A stretch of 64,000 bases of DNA. Source: Synechococcus sp. BIOS-E4-1. GTDB taxonomy: Bacteria > Cyanobacteriota > Cyanobacteriia > PCC-6307 > Cyanobiaceae. The stretch covers positions 2,377,494 through 2,441,493 of the forward strand of contig NZ_CP047935.1 in the NCBI RefSeq assembly GCF_014279995.1, read 5' to 3'. Each line of letters opens with the position of its first letter. The first letter of the stretch is position 1. The notes below the pieces were generated by a model, which had not been told where the DNA came from, searched no databases, and was given only the letters and a program-made list of their open reading frames with translations. This document shows positions 51,210-60,696 of the stretch, one piece after another. Both the position numbers and the translations under genes were made by a program.

Positions 51210-52142
51210 ATGCGCCGAATTCTCTCCACACTTTTCGCAGCCCTGATCATGGGCTTTGCCGTGTTCGCGGCTCCCTCAAGCAGCTGGGCTTACCCCTTCT
51301 GGGCTCAGCAGAACTATGCATCCCCAAGAGAAGCCACAGGCAAGATCGTCTGCGCAAACTGCCACCTGGCCAAGAAAATCACCCAGGCAGAGGTTCCTCA
51401 ATCCGTTCTTCCAGACACGGTGTTCAAGGCGGCAGTGAAAATCCCTTACGAGCAAGGCCTCCAGGAAATCGGTGCAGACGGCAGTGATGTGGGTTTACAG
51501 GTCGGAGCTGTGATCCAACTCCCTGACGGCTTCACCCTGGCCCCCCAGGACCGCTGGACTGATGAGATCAAGGAGGAAACGGAAGGTGTTTATTTCACGC
51601 AGTACAGCGATGATCAACCCAACATTCTTCTTGTAGGTCCGATTCCAGGTGATCAGCACCAGGAAATCGTTTTCCCTGTCCTTTCACCGGATCCTGCCAC
51701 CGACAGCAACATCCACTTCGGCAAATACCAGATTTTCGTGGGGGGTAACCGAGGCCGCGGTCAGGTCTATCCCACCGGAGAGAAGAGCAACAACACCGTT
51801 TACACCTCTCCCGCCAGCGGCACCGTCTCAGCCATTGAGGATGGCGACAATGGAGCCAAGGTCATCACCATCGACACCGCTGACGGCGAGAGCAGCACGG
51901 AAACCATTCCCGTGGGGCCTGCGCTGCTGGTTGGAGTCGGTGATGCCATTGAAGCCGGTGCTCCCCTGACCGATGACCCGAATGTGGGTGGCTTCGGCCA
52001 GGTTGATGCTGAAGTTGTGCTTCAGAACCCCGTTCGCATCTATGGTCTGTTGGCGTTCTTCGCAGCTGTTTCTCTCGCCCAGATCATGTTGGTTCTGAAG
52101 AAGAAGCAGATTGAGAAGGTGCAAGCCGCTGAGGGTGTCTGA
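51210..52142 (+). CDS. petA: cytochrome f
   Basis: Lumenal c-type haem subunit of cytochrome b6f that reduces plastocyanin or cytochrome c6. The 310-residue precursor has a signal peptide ([20 protein letters not shown], then APSSSWA) and mature YPFWAQQ start, whose Tyr is the haem ligand in this family. The haem site is CANCH. A C-terminal helix ([17 protein letters not shown]) anchors it. ATG 51210 is chosen over 51159 because it starts the signal peptide. lgt begins 5 bases after the stop. Confidence 0.97.
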   Translation: MRRILSTLFAALIMGFAVFAAPSSSWAYPFWAQQNYASPREATGKIVCANCHLAKKITQAEVPQSVLPDTVFKAAVKIPYEQGLQEIGADGSDVGLQVGAVIQLPDGFTLAPQDRWTDEIKEETEGVYFTQYSDDQPNILLVGPIPGDQHQEIVFPVLSPDPATDSNIHFGKYQIFVGGNRGRGQVYPTGEKSNNTVYTSPASGTVSAIEDGDNGAKVITIDTADGESSTETIPVGPALLVGVGDAIEAGAPLTDDPNVGGFGQVDAEVVLQNPVRIYGLLAFFAAVSLAQIMLVLKKKQIEKVQAAEGV

Positions 52143-52147
52143 GATCA

Positions 52148-53014
52148 GTGTTGGTCCCTGCAATTTTCACGTCCCCCGGGCCCGAGCTGTTTCAGCTCGG
52201 GCCTTTCGTACTGCGTTGGTATGGACTGCTGATTGCTGTTGCCGTCCTGATCGGACTGAATCTCTCCAGCTGGCTGGCGCGACAGCGCGGCCTTGACGCC
52301 AATCTGATCAGTGATCTGCTGCCGATCCTCGTGCTTGCAGCAGTCGTCGGTGCGAGAACTTATTACGTCGCCTTCGAGTGGGGTTCCTACCAACGCTCAT
52401 GGTGGGATGTGTTCGCAATCTGGAAAGGAGGTATTGCTATCCATGGAGCACTCCTGGGGGGCTCACTGGCGGTGATTCTGTTCTGCCGTTGGCGAAGGGT
52501 TCCCTTCTGGGATGTTTTGGACGTGTTGGTGCCCTCAGTGGTACTGGGACAGGCCATCGGGCGCTGGGGGAACTTCTTCAATTCGGAAGCGTTTGGGGTC
52601 CCGACCGATCTGCCTTGGAAACTGTTTATTCCCGAAGGAAACCGGCCAGGTGTTTTCAAAACGTCTGAATTCTTCCACCCCACATTTCTCTACGAATCCC
52701 TCTGGAACATCGGAATTTTTGTGTTGTTAATGGTTCTTTTCCGACTCGGACGCGAGAGAAAGATCTCGCTGCCGTCAGGAGCTCTCAGCTGCATCTATCT
52801 GCTCAGCTATAGCCTTGGTCGCATCTGGATCGAAGGCTTGAGGATCGACCCGCTCTGCCTCGGCGGACAACCACCCTTCTGTGACGGGGGCCTGCGCATC
52901 GCTCAGCTGATGAGCCTCGGCTTGATGGCCATTGCAGGCTTCGGTTTGTTCTGGCTGTATGGACGCAAGACGGCTCTTCCGGATCCGGGTCTGAAGCAGG
53001 CAGACCCTTCATGA
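52148..53014 (+). CDS. lgt: prolipoprotein diacylglyceryl transferase
   Basis: Transfers diacylglycerol to the lipobox cysteine of prolipoproteins; seven-helix membrane enzyme of 288 residues. Family motifs are [57 protein letters not shown] (the Lgt signature) and [18 protein letters not shown] 52148 is the first start, 5 bases after petA, so expression probably depends on petCA or on coupling. Codons 11-19 form a strong hairpin (52179-52203). Its stop overlaps the cobM start by 4 bases. Confidence 0.95.
   Translation: MLVPAIFTSPGPELFQLGPFVLRWYGLLIAVAVLIGLNLSSWLARQRGLDANLISDLLPILVLAAVVGARTYYVAFEWGSYQRSWWDVFAIWKGGIAIHGALLGGSLAVILFCRWRRVPFWDVLDVLVPSVVLGQAIGRWGNFFNSEAFGVPTDLPWKLFIPEGNRPGVFKTSEFFHPTFLYESLWNIGIFVLLMVLFRLGRERKISLPSGALSCIYLLSYSLGRIWIEGLRIDPLCLGGQPPFCDGGLRIAQLMSLGLMAIAGFGLFWLYGRKTALPDPGLKQADPS
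52179..52206 (+). terminator. terminator-like hairpin inside the lgt start region
   Basis: GGCCCGAGCTG and CAGCTCGGGCC pair perfectly over 11 bp around TTT, with TTT after the 3' arm. It lies 36 bases after the petA stop, where a petCA terminator would sit, yet encodes lgt residues 11-19. Confidence 0.5.
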
Positions 53015-53766
53015 CCATGATCTCGATCGTGGGTGCTGGCCCGGGAGCACCTGATCTGCTGACTCGCCGAGCCGAAGACCGCATTTTCAACGCTGATGTT
53101 CTGATCTGGACCGACTCGCTGGTCTCACCTCAGATCGCCGATCTTGCCCCCGCCGGATGTGAACGGGTCCGGACCAGCACTCTCACTCTGGAACAGGTTC
53201 TGCCCCTGATGATCGAACGTGCCACCAGCGGGAAGAAAGTGGTGCGCCTTCATGATGGCGACCCCTGTCTCTACGGAGCTCTGAGTGAACAGGTCTGCGG
53301 ACTTGCCGATGCAGGAATCGAGGTGGAGGTTGTTCCTGGCATCAGCGCCTATCAGGCAACCGCTTCTGCCCTGAAGGCGGAACTGACGATCCCAGGCCTG
53401 GTTCAGACGATCGTGCTGAGTCGCAGCGGAGGCCGAACAGGCGTTCCTCAACGAGAAGATCTGAGGAACCTGGCAAGCCTTCAGGCTTCGCTTTGTCTCT
53501 ACCTCAGCGCCCGCCATGTGGATGAGGTTCAATCCACGCTGCTTCAGCACTACCCAGCAGACACTCCGGTCGCAATCGGCTATCGGGTCAGCTGGCCTGA
53601 TGAATCACTGGACCTGGTCCCTCTCGATCAGATGGCGAAGATCACGCACGATCGCAATCTGATTCGCACCACGCTGTATGTGATTAGTCCAGCCTTTCGT
53701 TCAACCAATCAGCGATCGAAACTGTATTCGCCTGATCATGACCATTTATTCCGGCCCAGGCACTGA
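53011..53766 (+). CDS. cobM: precorrin-4 C11-methyltransferase
   Basis: SAM-dependent methylation of C11 in cobalamin biosynthesis. The 251-residue tetrapyrrole methylase has the N-terminal [39 protein letters not shown], the product-binding [19 protein letters not shown] and [20 protein letters not shown]. The C-terminal [12 protein letters not shown] is typical. ATG 53011 overlaps lgt by 4 bases; ATG 53017 is possible. tRNA-Val follows 37 bases later. Confidence 0.93.
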   Translation: MTMISIVGAGPGAPDLLTRRAEDRIFNADVLIWTDSLVSPQIADLAPAGCERVRTSTLTLEQVLPLMIERATSGKKVVRLHDGDPCLYGALSEQVCGLADAGIEVEVVPGISAYQATASALKAELTIPGLVQTIVLSRSGGRTGVPQREDLRNLASLQASLCLYLSARHVDEVQSTLLQHYPADTPVAIGYRVSWPDESLDLVPLDQMAKITHDRNLIRTTLYVISPAFRSTNQRSKLYSPDHDHLFRPRH

Positions 53767-53803
53767 AAACTGGGGACAGGTGGTGTTTTAAGATTGCACC
53801 ATC

Positions 53804-53875
<72 letters not shown>

Positions 53876-54179
53876 TGGATTTCAAGCCCTTGTTTTGCAG
53901 GGGTTTCATCTGATTCCCAAGTTCAGATGCCTTTCAAAAACAACATTATTTAAAGCAACAAAAACCACAAGCCAAAGACCAATTAGCGGATTTGACTATC
54001 GAGCTTTTGATCTTGAAAACTCAATCCGCGATTCATTTCGATGATGCAGCCCTGACAAGCCTCCTGAGTCATCTTTGTAATTGAGTCTTGATAGCGCTTC
54101 ATCCATCAATAGCCTTCTGCATCAAGGGGGTCTGGCAGACCGGTTCCAACTACATTCGGTTCAACAGATTTCATTTGTC
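53876..54179. other. AT-rich intergenic region after tRNA-Val
   Basis: 304 bases with no supported gene. The middle (53935-54050) is AT-rich compared with the surroundings. No repeat of the tRNA 3' end and no integrase gene is visible, so I find no evidence for an integrated element. It contains the promoter for the DUF1330 gene. Confidence 0.45.
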
Positions 54180-54473
54180 ATGGCAAAGGGCTACTGGATC
54201 AGCACTGGCATGATTCACACCTCGTTGGCCATGGTCCCTTACATCAGCCGACTCACTGAATGGCTACCGACCGTCGGAGCAAAATTTCTTGTGCGTGATG
54301 TCCAGTGTGATGTTCGTGAAGGATCCCCTGGTTCCCTGAATGTGATTATCGAGTTCCCATCTCTGGTCTCAGCGGTTTCTGCCTATGAGTCAAAGGACTA
54401 TCAGTCCCTGATTGAGCTGCGAACACCCCACTCTGATCTCACCCTGTCGATCTCGGAAGAGTTGGTTGCCTAA
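54180..54473 (+). CDS. DUF1330 domain-containing protein
   Basis: A 97-residue protein of the DUF1330 (dimeric alpha-beta barrel-like) family: MAKGYWISTGMIHTSLAMVP, then YISRLTEWLPTVGAKFLVRD, VQCDVREGSPGSLNVIIEFP, SAYESKDYQSLIELR. Function unknown; the fold resembles small monooxygenase-like domains. ATG 54180 begins the conserved MAKGYW motif; an earlier in-frame start at 54081 would add 33 unrelated residues and I reject it. Confidence 0.88.
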   Translation: MAKGYWISTGMIHTSLAMVPYISRLTEWLPTVGAKFLVRDVQCDVREGSPGSLNVIIEFPSLVSAVSAYESKDYQSLIELRTPHSDLTLSISEELVA

Positions 54474-54563
54474 TTCCTCAGGGTGTTGATCACTACGGAT
54501 GTTTTGAAGGTTTTCGTGCAAGATCATCACGTCTTCGGGTCAACACCGGAGATGCGTCGAACC

Positions 54564-54590
54564 AAGGAGGGGTGGGACCCTCCTTTTTTT
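54564..54590 (+). terminator. intrinsic terminator after the DUF1330 gene
   Basis: AAGGAGGG with CCCTCCTT around a 6-base loop (GTGGGA), followed by a run of T to 54590. A typical Rho-independent terminator 90 bases after the DUF1330 stop. Confidence 0.8.
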
Positions 54591-54684
54591 CTTGGCTGAT
54601 CCACGCTGCTGGACATGACGACCACAGCCCATCCGCAGTTCTGTGAGCAAATGCGCCAAGATCGCAACGATTTTGGATCAGGCG

Positions 54685-54885
54685 ATGCTTCGAATGAAGA
54701 ACCCGATTCTTCAAAAAATTTGGGCGGTCCTCACCTGGAGATGGCGCATGCAGATCGCCCTCAATGCCCCCTTTGCGCTTCTCTGGGTTGCTGACAAGAC
54801 CAATCCAGCAGTGCATGCTTTCAACATGACGGCTCTCTCAGCCATGCATGCTGAATGGCTGGCACCGATGATCGGTATTGCCTGA
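54685..54885 (+). CDS. small hypothetical membrane-like protein
   Basis: A 66-residue protein (ATG 54685; GTG 54643 would add 14 residues). It begins MLRMKNPILQKIWAVLTWRW and has a hydrophobic, aromatic-rich stretch (MQIALNAPFALLWVADK), then NPAVHAFNMTALSAMHAEW. Probably membrane associated. Spacing and composition look like a real gene, but I recognise no family and no ribosome-binding site stands out. Confidence 0.5.
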   Translation: MLRMKNPILQKIWAVLTWRWRMQIALNAPFALLWVADKTNPAVHAFNMTALSAMHAEWLAPMIGIA

Positions 54886-54906
54886 AATTGCATTAGGCAA
54901 CAGCGA

Positions 54907-55017
54907 TCAACGCTGACGGAGCGTGAGCATCCAAAGCCAGATTGCAAACAGTGTTCCGACTGGAATCACGATCACAAGCAGCTGAGCGATCACCAGATTA
55001 CGAACTTCGGGGTCCAT
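54907..55017 (-). CDS. tiny membrane protein, 36 residues
   Basis: A short frame MDPEVRNLVIAQLLVIVIPV, then GTLFAIWLWMLTLRQR and TGA. One hydrophobic helix of about 22 residues bounded by an acidic N-terminus and a basic C-terminus is typical of small photosynthetic-complex or single-pass peptides. It lies 4 bases from the end of the 129-residue gene on the same strand, suggesting one operon. I cannot name it. Confidence 0.55.
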   Translation of the reverse strand: MDPEVRNLVIAQLLVIVIPVGTLFAIWLWMLTLRQR

Positions 55018-55020
55018 CGT

Positions 55021-55410
55021 TCAGAAGGGAATCACAAGCGACCAGCGCTTGCGTCTGTATCGCCATCGCTTGCCCGAGCCCTCCACTTCTGGGACTTCAC
55101 CTGCATTGAACCCCTTCGGATCTCCAGGATTGTCGCTGACTTCAACAGCCCCTTGCATCGGCAACTCATAGCCCACAAATTGATCACCTTCTTGTTTGCA
55201 AGAACGCACCTGATGTTGCGAATAGCTGGTCCATAACCCTGCTCTGCGAACGCTGTAACGACCAGCAGATTCAGCCCACCGACTGCATGCCCGCAAGGCT
55301 GACTCCGACGAGTCATAACGTCCGAGGGCCTCAATGAAACTGACGAGGTTGGGAACCTGAGTCACAACCAGAGCCGCCAGAAGCAGCTGAGTCATCCGGG
55401 TTGATTTCAT
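55021..55410 (-). CDS. hypothetical exported protein
   Basis: A 129-residue protein with an N-terminal hydrophobic stretch (TQLLLAALVVTQVPNLVSF) that could be a signal peptide. The mature part has a Cys pair (ALRACSRWAESAG, VRSCKQEGDQFVG) and ends in a basic, aromatic segment (GKRWRYRRKRWSLVIPF). No family recognised. ATG 55410 chosen; ATG 55413 is adjacent. The 36-residue gene follows directly on the same strand. Confidence 0.55.
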   Translation of the reverse strand: MKSTRMTQLLLAALVVTQVPNLVSFIEALGRYDSSESALRACSRWAESAGRYSVRRAGLWTSYSQHQVRSCKQEGDQFVGYELPMQGAVEVSDNPGDPKGFNAGEVPEVEGSGKRWRYRRKRWSLVIPF

Positions 55411-55598
55411 CAAGCTGTGCTCACTCCCTCACAATCACCGCAAATCGTGATGCCATGCGGGAAACAAGGCTCAGCCAAGCCTGACCGCAATCAGGGAAGG
55501 CTCAATTCCGATGTGGCAACTGTCTCTGTGTGCCTCGTGGCACTGACAGAACAGCAAATCAAGCTTAATTTCACGGCAATTGTTTCAGTGAGGGTCGG

Positions 55599-56405
55599 AT
55601 GTGGTTATCGGATTCCGAGCAGGCAAAGGATGGAACAACCGTCTCAACCCTGCAGGAGATCGGTGAACTGCTCCGTCAGGCTCGGCTCGAACAGGGTCTG
55701 AGCTGCGAGCAACTGGCTCAGTCCCTGAAAATGGGCAGCGAACAGTTGCAGGCTCTTGAAAATGGTGATCTGCAGAGACTTCCTGAACCGGTTTTCATCA
55801 AGGCGATGACCCGCAGGGTCGCCTCCAAGCTCGGACTCGATAGCGACCCCCTGATCACCAGACTTCAAGACGTTCTGCCTGCTCCCAAGGCTGCCAACAA
55901 CTTCTCGAGTTCCCTGCCCGGAAGTGGTGCTGCCAACGGCGGTGTCGCAAAGGCAGGAGCGTCAAACCGTTCGCAAAGCACCGACAGCGTTTTCATGCCA
56001 TGGCAGCGCCTGGCTTTGGCTGCTCTGGCGATCGGTGCTGTCACCGGTGGAGCAATGGTGGTGGCCAGTCAGCGTCGATCCATTGAGCCAGCCTCGATCA
56101 AGGCGGCAACGATGTTGAAACAACCCACTGCGCCCACACCTCAACCAGCTGCACCTCAGGAGAAGTCCGCAGGCTCGATCTCCATCAGCAGCAAGGAACC
56201 CAGCTGGCTCTCAATCCGCAATGGCGAAGGCGAGGTTGTTTATGAAGGAACCCTCTCTGACAGCAAATCCCTGCCTGCAGAATCGAATCTGGAGATCTAC
56301 GCCGGACGGCCTGATCTGGTCCTGATCAGCAATGGAGACGGAGCACCCAGGCCCCTCGGGCCCATCGATCAGGTGCGCTGGTACAAACTCAATCCTGAAC
56401 TCTGA
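55599..56405 (+). CDS. RodZ-like helix-turn-helix membrane protein
   Basis: A 268-residue protein with a cytoplasmic helix-turn-helix domain (LQEIGELLRQARLEQGLSCE, SLKMGSEQLQALENGDLQRL), a polar linker, one membrane helix (LALAALAIGAVTGGAMVVAS) and a periplasmic DUF4115-type domain (SISISSKEPSWLSIRNGEGE). This is the RodZ layout; RodZ links MreB to cell-shape control, though marine Synechococcus shape control is not certain. GTG 55599 or a later in-frame start. Its end overlaps the convergent ppx gene by 17 bases. Confidence 0.82.
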   Translation: MWLSDSEQAKDGTTVSTLQEIGELLRQARLEQGLSCEQLAQSLKMGSEQLQALENGDLQRLPEPVFIKAMTRRVASKLGLDSDPLITRLQDVLPAPKAANNFSSSLPGSGAANGGVAKAGASNRSQSTDSVFMPWQRLALAALAIGAVTGGAMVVASQRRSIEPASIKAATMLKQPTAPTPQPAAPQEKSAGSISISSKEPSWLSIRNGEGEVVYEGTLSDSKSLPAESNLEIYAGRPDLVLISNGDGAPRPLGPIDQVRWYKLNPEL

Positions 56406-58050
56406 CTTTGAGGTGCAGACCGGTGACTTCCCTCACCAGTGCTGAACAGCTTTCAAGACTCCACTGTTCAAGGCTGAGGTTCTGATTCAGACGCTCCGGC
56501 ACCAGCTCCAGGATCAGATCATTGCCTTTCACATCGGCTTTCAACGTCTGAACAACGGGATCGGGACGTCGATCCAGAGCTGCGGCCAGGCGAAGTAACA
56601 GAGCCATCTCTGACACTGTTCTGCGATTATCCCGGGTCTGAAGAGCCTGCCAGGACTCATGACGCTTCTTCGGAAGACTGCGACGGTGATAACGGGCGAT
56701 GGCCGCAATCATCAGATGTTCGGATTCGGAATAACCCAGTAGCTCGCCGTGGCGGATGAGATACCAGGAATGCTTGTGATAAGCACTGAGATTGATGTGC
56801 TGACCACAGGCATGGAGCATGGCCGCAGCCCAGAGGAGATCCCGGCCGGATCCGTCATCACGATGCAAGGTCTTGTGGGTGCTGTCGTAAAGATTGAGTG
56901 CGTGGCTGGCAACCCGCTCTGCACGGGCCTGATTGACCGCAAAACGTTGCACCTGATGGATCACGGTGCGCTGGCGGATGCTGCTTTGAAAACTGAAGCG
57001 GTCTTCCAGGAGGCCATGACGCAACATCCAATCCACGATCAGCCCCTCGCGCAGCGCCCGCTCGCTCAGAACCAGTTCATCAACTCCCAGCATCTGCATT
57101 GTTGTTTGCAGGATGAGCGAACCAGGCACGATGATTTCCGCACGCCGATCGTTGATGGCCGCTAGACCACGTCGCTGCTCAGGTGTCATGACGGCCAGAC
57201 GGTCCACGACACGGTTCAGACGCTGCCTTGAAACCTTGTAACCATGGAGCTTCAGAGGTGGCCGGTCGTCTTCGCTGGCCGCCAAAGCACCGATGGCCAT
57301 TGCAGTGCCGCTGGTCGCCACAAGCACTGGTGTCTCTCCAGGCTTGATACGTCGATGCACCTTGTCCACAGCAGGTTCAAGCGAACCCTGGATGAACGCC
57401 TGCAGAAATGAGCGGCGCTGGGGAGGGATCGGGTCGTCCTTGACGAAATCCCGCTGCAGCCTGACCGCGCCGACGCGTGTGCTGGTGAGAGCACGGGCAT
57501 CCCGACCATCCGCAAGGATCAGTTCCGTGGAGCCTCCGCCGATATCCAGCACCAGATGGGGACGATCACCGAAGGGCATACCCGACAGCACGCCCAGGTA
57601 GATCAGCCGTGCCTCCTCCGGGCCACTGACCAGATCCACATCCAGGTCGAGTTCATCCTTGATTGTCTGCAGAAAGTCCCTGCCGTTTGGAGCCTCCCGT
57701 ACAGCGCTGGTCGCGGCAACAACGACCTGCTCCACCTGATGGCTCACGGCCAGCTCACGAAAACGGCGAAGGCTCTCCATCCCTCTGGCCATCGCTTCGG
57801 GTGTCAGCTCGCCTGTCTCGGGATCTCTCTCTCCGAGACGGGTATTCGACTTCTCGGCCAGATCGATGCTGAAAGTCCCCAGGGCCACATCCACCGAAGC
57901 CACGAGCATGTGGGTGGAATTGGTGCCCACGTCAATGGCGGCCACAGTCCTGACTTTTCGCGATCCACTCAGATCACCGTTCGCTGACTGCTTGGCCGAT
58001 TGATTGCTGGGGTCCACCGCGGGTGCTGGGGAAGACTCGGCACCTGGCAT
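56389..58050 (-). CDS. ppx: exopolyphosphatase / guanosine pentaphosphatase (Ppx/GppA)
   Basis: Degrades polyphosphate from its ends and/or pppGpp. The 553-residue protein has the ASKHA N-terminal motif AAIDVGTNSTHMLVAS, a second nucleotide motif LVLDIGGGSTELILADG, and an HD-type C-terminal domain (HACGQHINLSAYHKHSWYLI). The length fits the full two-domain form. ATG 58050 is chosen over 58077. Overlaps the end of the RodZ-like gene by 17 bases. Confidence 0.93.
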   Translation of the reverse strand: MPGAESSPAPAVDPSNQSAKQSANGDLSGSRKVRTVAAIDVGTNSTHMLVASVDVALGTFSIDLAEKSNTRLGERDPETGELTPEAMARGMESLRRFRELAVSHQVEQVVVAATSAVREAPNGRDFLQTIKDELDLDVDLVSGPEEARLIYLGVLSGMPFGDRPHLVLDIGGGSTELILADGRDARALTSTRVGAVRLQRDFVKDDPIPPQRRSFLQAFIQGSLEPAVDKVHRRIKPGETPVLVATSGTAMAIGALAASEDDRPPLKLHGYKVSRQRLNRVVDRLAVMTPEQRRGLAAINDRRAEIIVPGSLILQTTMQMLGVDELVLSERALREGLIVDWMLRHGLLEDRFSFQSSIRQRTVIHQVQRFAVNQARAERVASHALNLYDSTHKTLHRDDGSGRDLLWAAAMLHACGQHINLSAYHKHSWYLIRHGELLGYSESEHLMIAAIARYHRRSLPKKRHESWQALQTRDNRRTVSEMALLLRLAAALDRRPDPVVQTLKADVKGNDLILELVPERLNQNLSLEQWSLESCSALVREVTGLHLKVRVQD

Positions 58051-58151
58051 GGCGCACCGTGATGGAGACGAGCCCACTCTGCCATCGGCGCTCCGGGCCG
58101 AGTCGCCGCTGATTAAGGTTCCAAAAAACCACGCTTCGGGTTCTGCGCACT

Positions 58152-59045
58152 GTGACTGGCACGACCTTTTCTCGCGTCATGTCGCCCTGGGTGGCTCTGC
58201 TGCGATGGAACAAACCAAGCGGACGCCTGATTCTTCTCGTCCCCGCCGGGTGGAGTCTCTGGCTCGCTCCGGACTCTCCTCCGCCGGCGCTACTGGTGAT
58301 GCAGATCCTGATCGGCGGATTGGCCGTGAGCGGGGCCGGCTGCATCGCCAATGATCTCTGGGACCAGAGGATTGACAGAGAGGTCGAACGCACACGCCAA
58401 CGTCCCCTCGCCAGCGGTGCACTGAACCGGAGCCAGGCGACTGCTGGGCTCGTGCTGCTCCTGGCTCTATCCCTTGGGATTGTTCTCAGCCTGTCGTCCC
58501 AGATGCTGCTCTGCCTGCAACTGGCAGTCCTGGCCCTTCCTCCGATCCTGATCTACCCATCCGCGAAACGCTGGTTCCCATTCCCTCAGGCACTGCTGGC
58601 GATCTGCTGGGGCTTCGCGGTGTTGATCCCCTGGGCGGCATTCACAGGAAGCATCACCCCATCGATCCCCCTTATCAGCTGCTGGTTCTCCACCCTGTGC
58701 TGGACCTTCAGCTTCGACACGGTCTACGCCATGGCCGACCGTCCGGATGACGCGCGGCTCGGCCTGCGCAGCAGCGCATTGACCCTCGGACGCAACGCCA
58801 TCCGGACCGTTCGAGCTGGATATGGGCTCACATCGGCATCCCTGGCCGTAGCGGCCGCAGCCGCCGATGTTGGGGTGTTCTTCTGGCCCTTCTGGGTCAT
58901 CGCCACCATTGGTCTCTGGCGCTCCACACAAACCCTGCGAGCCAGTGAACAACAGCCAGCAACGGTCTATGCCCGCCATTTCGGGCGTCAGGTCCAGATC
59001 GGAGCCTTGCTGCTCGTCGGCCTTGTGCTTTCTCGTCTGAGCTGA
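58152..59045 (+). CDS. 4-hydroxybenzoate polyprenyltransferase (UbiA family)
   Basis: Attaches a polyprenyl chain to 4-hydroxybenzoate, the proposed first step of cyanobacterial plastoquinone synthesis. The 297-residue membrane protein has eight to nine helices and both Asp-rich motifs: NDLWDQRIDREVERTRQRPL and DTVYAMADRPDDARLGLRS. UbiA-type LIYPSAKRWFPFPQALL is also present. Start ATG 58152, or GTG nearby. Its last base is the first of the S66 peptidase gene, suggesting translational coupling. Confidence 0.92.
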   Translation: MTGTTFSRVMSPWVALLRWNKPSGRLILLVPAGWSLWLAPDSPPPALLVMQILIGGLAVSGAGCIANDLWDQRIDREVERTRQRPLASGALNRSQATAGLVLLLALSLGIVLSLSSQMLLCLQLAVLALPPILIYPSAKRWFPFPQALLAICWGFAVLIPWAAFTGSITPSIPLISCWFSTLCWTFSFDTVYAMADRPDDARLGLRSSALTLGRNAIRTVRAGYGLTSASLAVAAAAADVGVFFWPFWVIATIGLWRSTQTLRASEQQPATVYARHFGRQVQIGALLLVGLVLSRLS

Positions 59046-59962
59046 TGCAGCCATCCGAACCTCTCTGGCCAATGCCCGCTCCTTTGCAGTTGGGCGACAA
59101 CGTCACCATTGCGGCTCCAAGCTCGGCGATCTGCGATGAAGCCAGCCTGCATGCAGGGATCGCCGTGCTCGAGTCATGGGGGCTGACAGTGAACACCCCG
59201 ACCTGCCTGGGTCGGCACTGGGGCTATCTGGCAGGGCGCGACAGCGCACGATCCAGCGATCTGTCTGCTCAAGCGGGGAGCGCACTGCTGGCCTGTGCCC
59301 GAGGCGGCTGGGGCGCCGCCCGTCTCCTGGAACATGCCGTTGCCTGGAAGGAAGGGTGGTTTCTTGGCTTCTCCGATGTCACAGCCTTGCTCTGCAGCCG
59401 CATGGCGAGCGGCTTTGGAGGCGGCATCCATGGACCGCTGGTCACAACGCTGGCTGGCGAACCTGTCTGGAGCCAACAGCGTCTTCATGATCTGCTGTTT
59501 GGGCATTCGGTTGCCCCCCTTCAGGGGACGAGCTGGGCTGAAGGCATCGAATCCGGCCCATTGATCACGGTGAATCTCACGGTGGCATCCCACCTGCTCG
59601 GCAGCCGTCACCTACCCGATCTGCGTGGAGCAATCCTGGTGATCGAAGACGTGGGTGAAGCTCCGTACCGCCTTGATCGAATGCTCACCCATTGGCGGCT
59701 TGTGGGGGAACTTCAGGGGCTAGCAGGCATTGGTTTCGGGCGATTCAGCGGTTGCGACGACGCTGAGCAGAGCGATCCCACACACACGTTCAGCTTGGAG
59801 CAGGTGCTGCGTGAACGCACTCAGGACCTGGGTTGTCCTGTGGTCGCGGATTTGCCCGTGGGTCACGGAAATGGAGGCAATGCAGCCCTGCCGATGGGCG
59901 TGCCCGCTCAACTGGATGGCAACAGCGGCACCCTGAGCCTGGAGCTGTCGACTCAACGCTGA
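59045..59962 (+). CDS. LD-carboxypeptidase (S66 family)
   Basis: Family members cleave the L,D-bond of muropeptides in cell-wall recycling, or process microcin C-like compounds. The 305-residue protein has [14 protein letters not shown] at the N-terminus, [16 protein letters not shown] and [16 protein letters not shown], which hold the nucleophile region, and [19 protein letters not shown] with the catalytic Glu. The C-terminal [17 protein letters not shown] carries the catalytic His. Overlaps the convergent ispD gene by 10 bases. Confidence 0.9.
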   Translation: MQPSEPLWPMPAPLQLGDNVTIAAPSSAICDEASLHAGIAVLESWGLTVNTPTCLGRHWGYLAGRDSARSSDLSAQAGSALLACARGGWGAARLLEHAVAWKEGWFLGFSDVTALLCSRMASGFGGGIHGPLVTTLAGEPVWSQQRLHDLLFGHSVAPLQGTSWAEGIESGPLITVNLTVASHLLGSRHLPDLRGAILVIEDVGEAPYRLDRMLTHWRLVGELQGLAGIGFGRFSGCDDAEQSDPTHTFSLEQVLRERTQDLGCPVVADLPVGHGNGGNAALPMGVPAQLDGNSGTLSLELSTQR

Positions 59963-60624
59963 GCAAGCACAGCCTCAGCCACGATGAGATCGAACGGCGT
60001 GGTGACCTTGATGTTGGCGGGGCCGGCATCCAGCACCCGGACTGGCCATCCCAGGCGTTCAAACAGGGAGGCATCGTCGGTGACCGACCAACCGAGGGCC
60101 CTGGCCTTTGCATGGCCTTCACGCAGAGCAGCAACAGCAAAACCCTGGGGTGTCTGCGCTGCCCAGAGCTCTGCTCGATCCGGTGTTTCAGCAATGAGTC
60201 CCCCACCGTTCACACGCTTGATCGTGTCGGTTACAGGCGTCGCAGCGATCACAGCATCACCGCCCAAAACCGAAGCAGCGCAGCGATCGAACAATCCTGG
60301 ATCGACAAGACAGCGGGCACCGTCATGAATCAGCACATGCTCCGCGTCCCCCGGGAGTGCCACCAAGCCTCGCTCCACCGATTCCTGGCGTGTGCTGCCA
60401 CCTTCGATCCAGGCAACAGGCTTGGGCGCAGCCTGCAGGAGGGGGGCAATCTCGTGCTGATCGCCAGGCTGACCGATCACCCCGATCCAACCGATCTCCT
60501 CAGCCGCGAAAGCCGACTCCAGCGTCCAGGCCAGCAAAGGCCTGCCCCGAAGCTTGAGCAGGAGTTTATTGCGATCAGCCCCCATACGCCGGCCGCTGCC
60601 CGCTGCGGCAATCAACAGATGCAC
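59953..60624 (-). CDS. ispD: 2-C-methyl-D-erythritol 4-phosphate cytidylyltransferase
   Basis: Third step of the MEP pathway, making CDP-ME for isoprenoids including carotenoids, chlorophyll phytol and plastoquinone tails. The 223-residue protein has [46 protein letters not shown] and [17 protein letters not shown], with [16 protein letters not shown] at the end. GTG 60624 is chosen because it begins the conserved motif. A longer open frame upstream overlaps the next gene and is not family sequence. Confidence 0.95.
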   Translation of the reverse strand: MHLLIAAAGSGRRMGADRNKLLLKLRGRPLLAWTLESAFAAEEIGWIGVIGQPGDQHEIAPLLQAAPKPVAWIEGGSTRQESVERGLVALPGDAEHVLIHDGARCLVDPGLFDRCAASVLGGDAVIAATPVTDTIKRVNGGGLIAETPDRAELWAAQTPQGFAVAALREGHAKARALGWSVTDDASLFERLGWPVRVLDAGPANIKVTTPFDLIVAEAVLAQR

Positions 60625-60696
60625 AAGCGACTCCTGCTGCCAGCAGTCTGAAACGGCCTCCATACAATCAGCTCGCACCACCTGTGCTGCTGGTTC

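Noticed and set aside
54493-54816. A minus-strand frame opposite the 66-residue gene
   Set aside because: It passes through the DUF1330 terminator hairpin and its composition looks random; the plus-strand frame is a better candidate.
55440-55500. A Yfr2-like small RNA before the RodZ-like gene (GGAAACA followed by short stems)
   Set aside because: The GGAAACA motif is only seven bases and the stems are weak and interrupted; no terminator follows.
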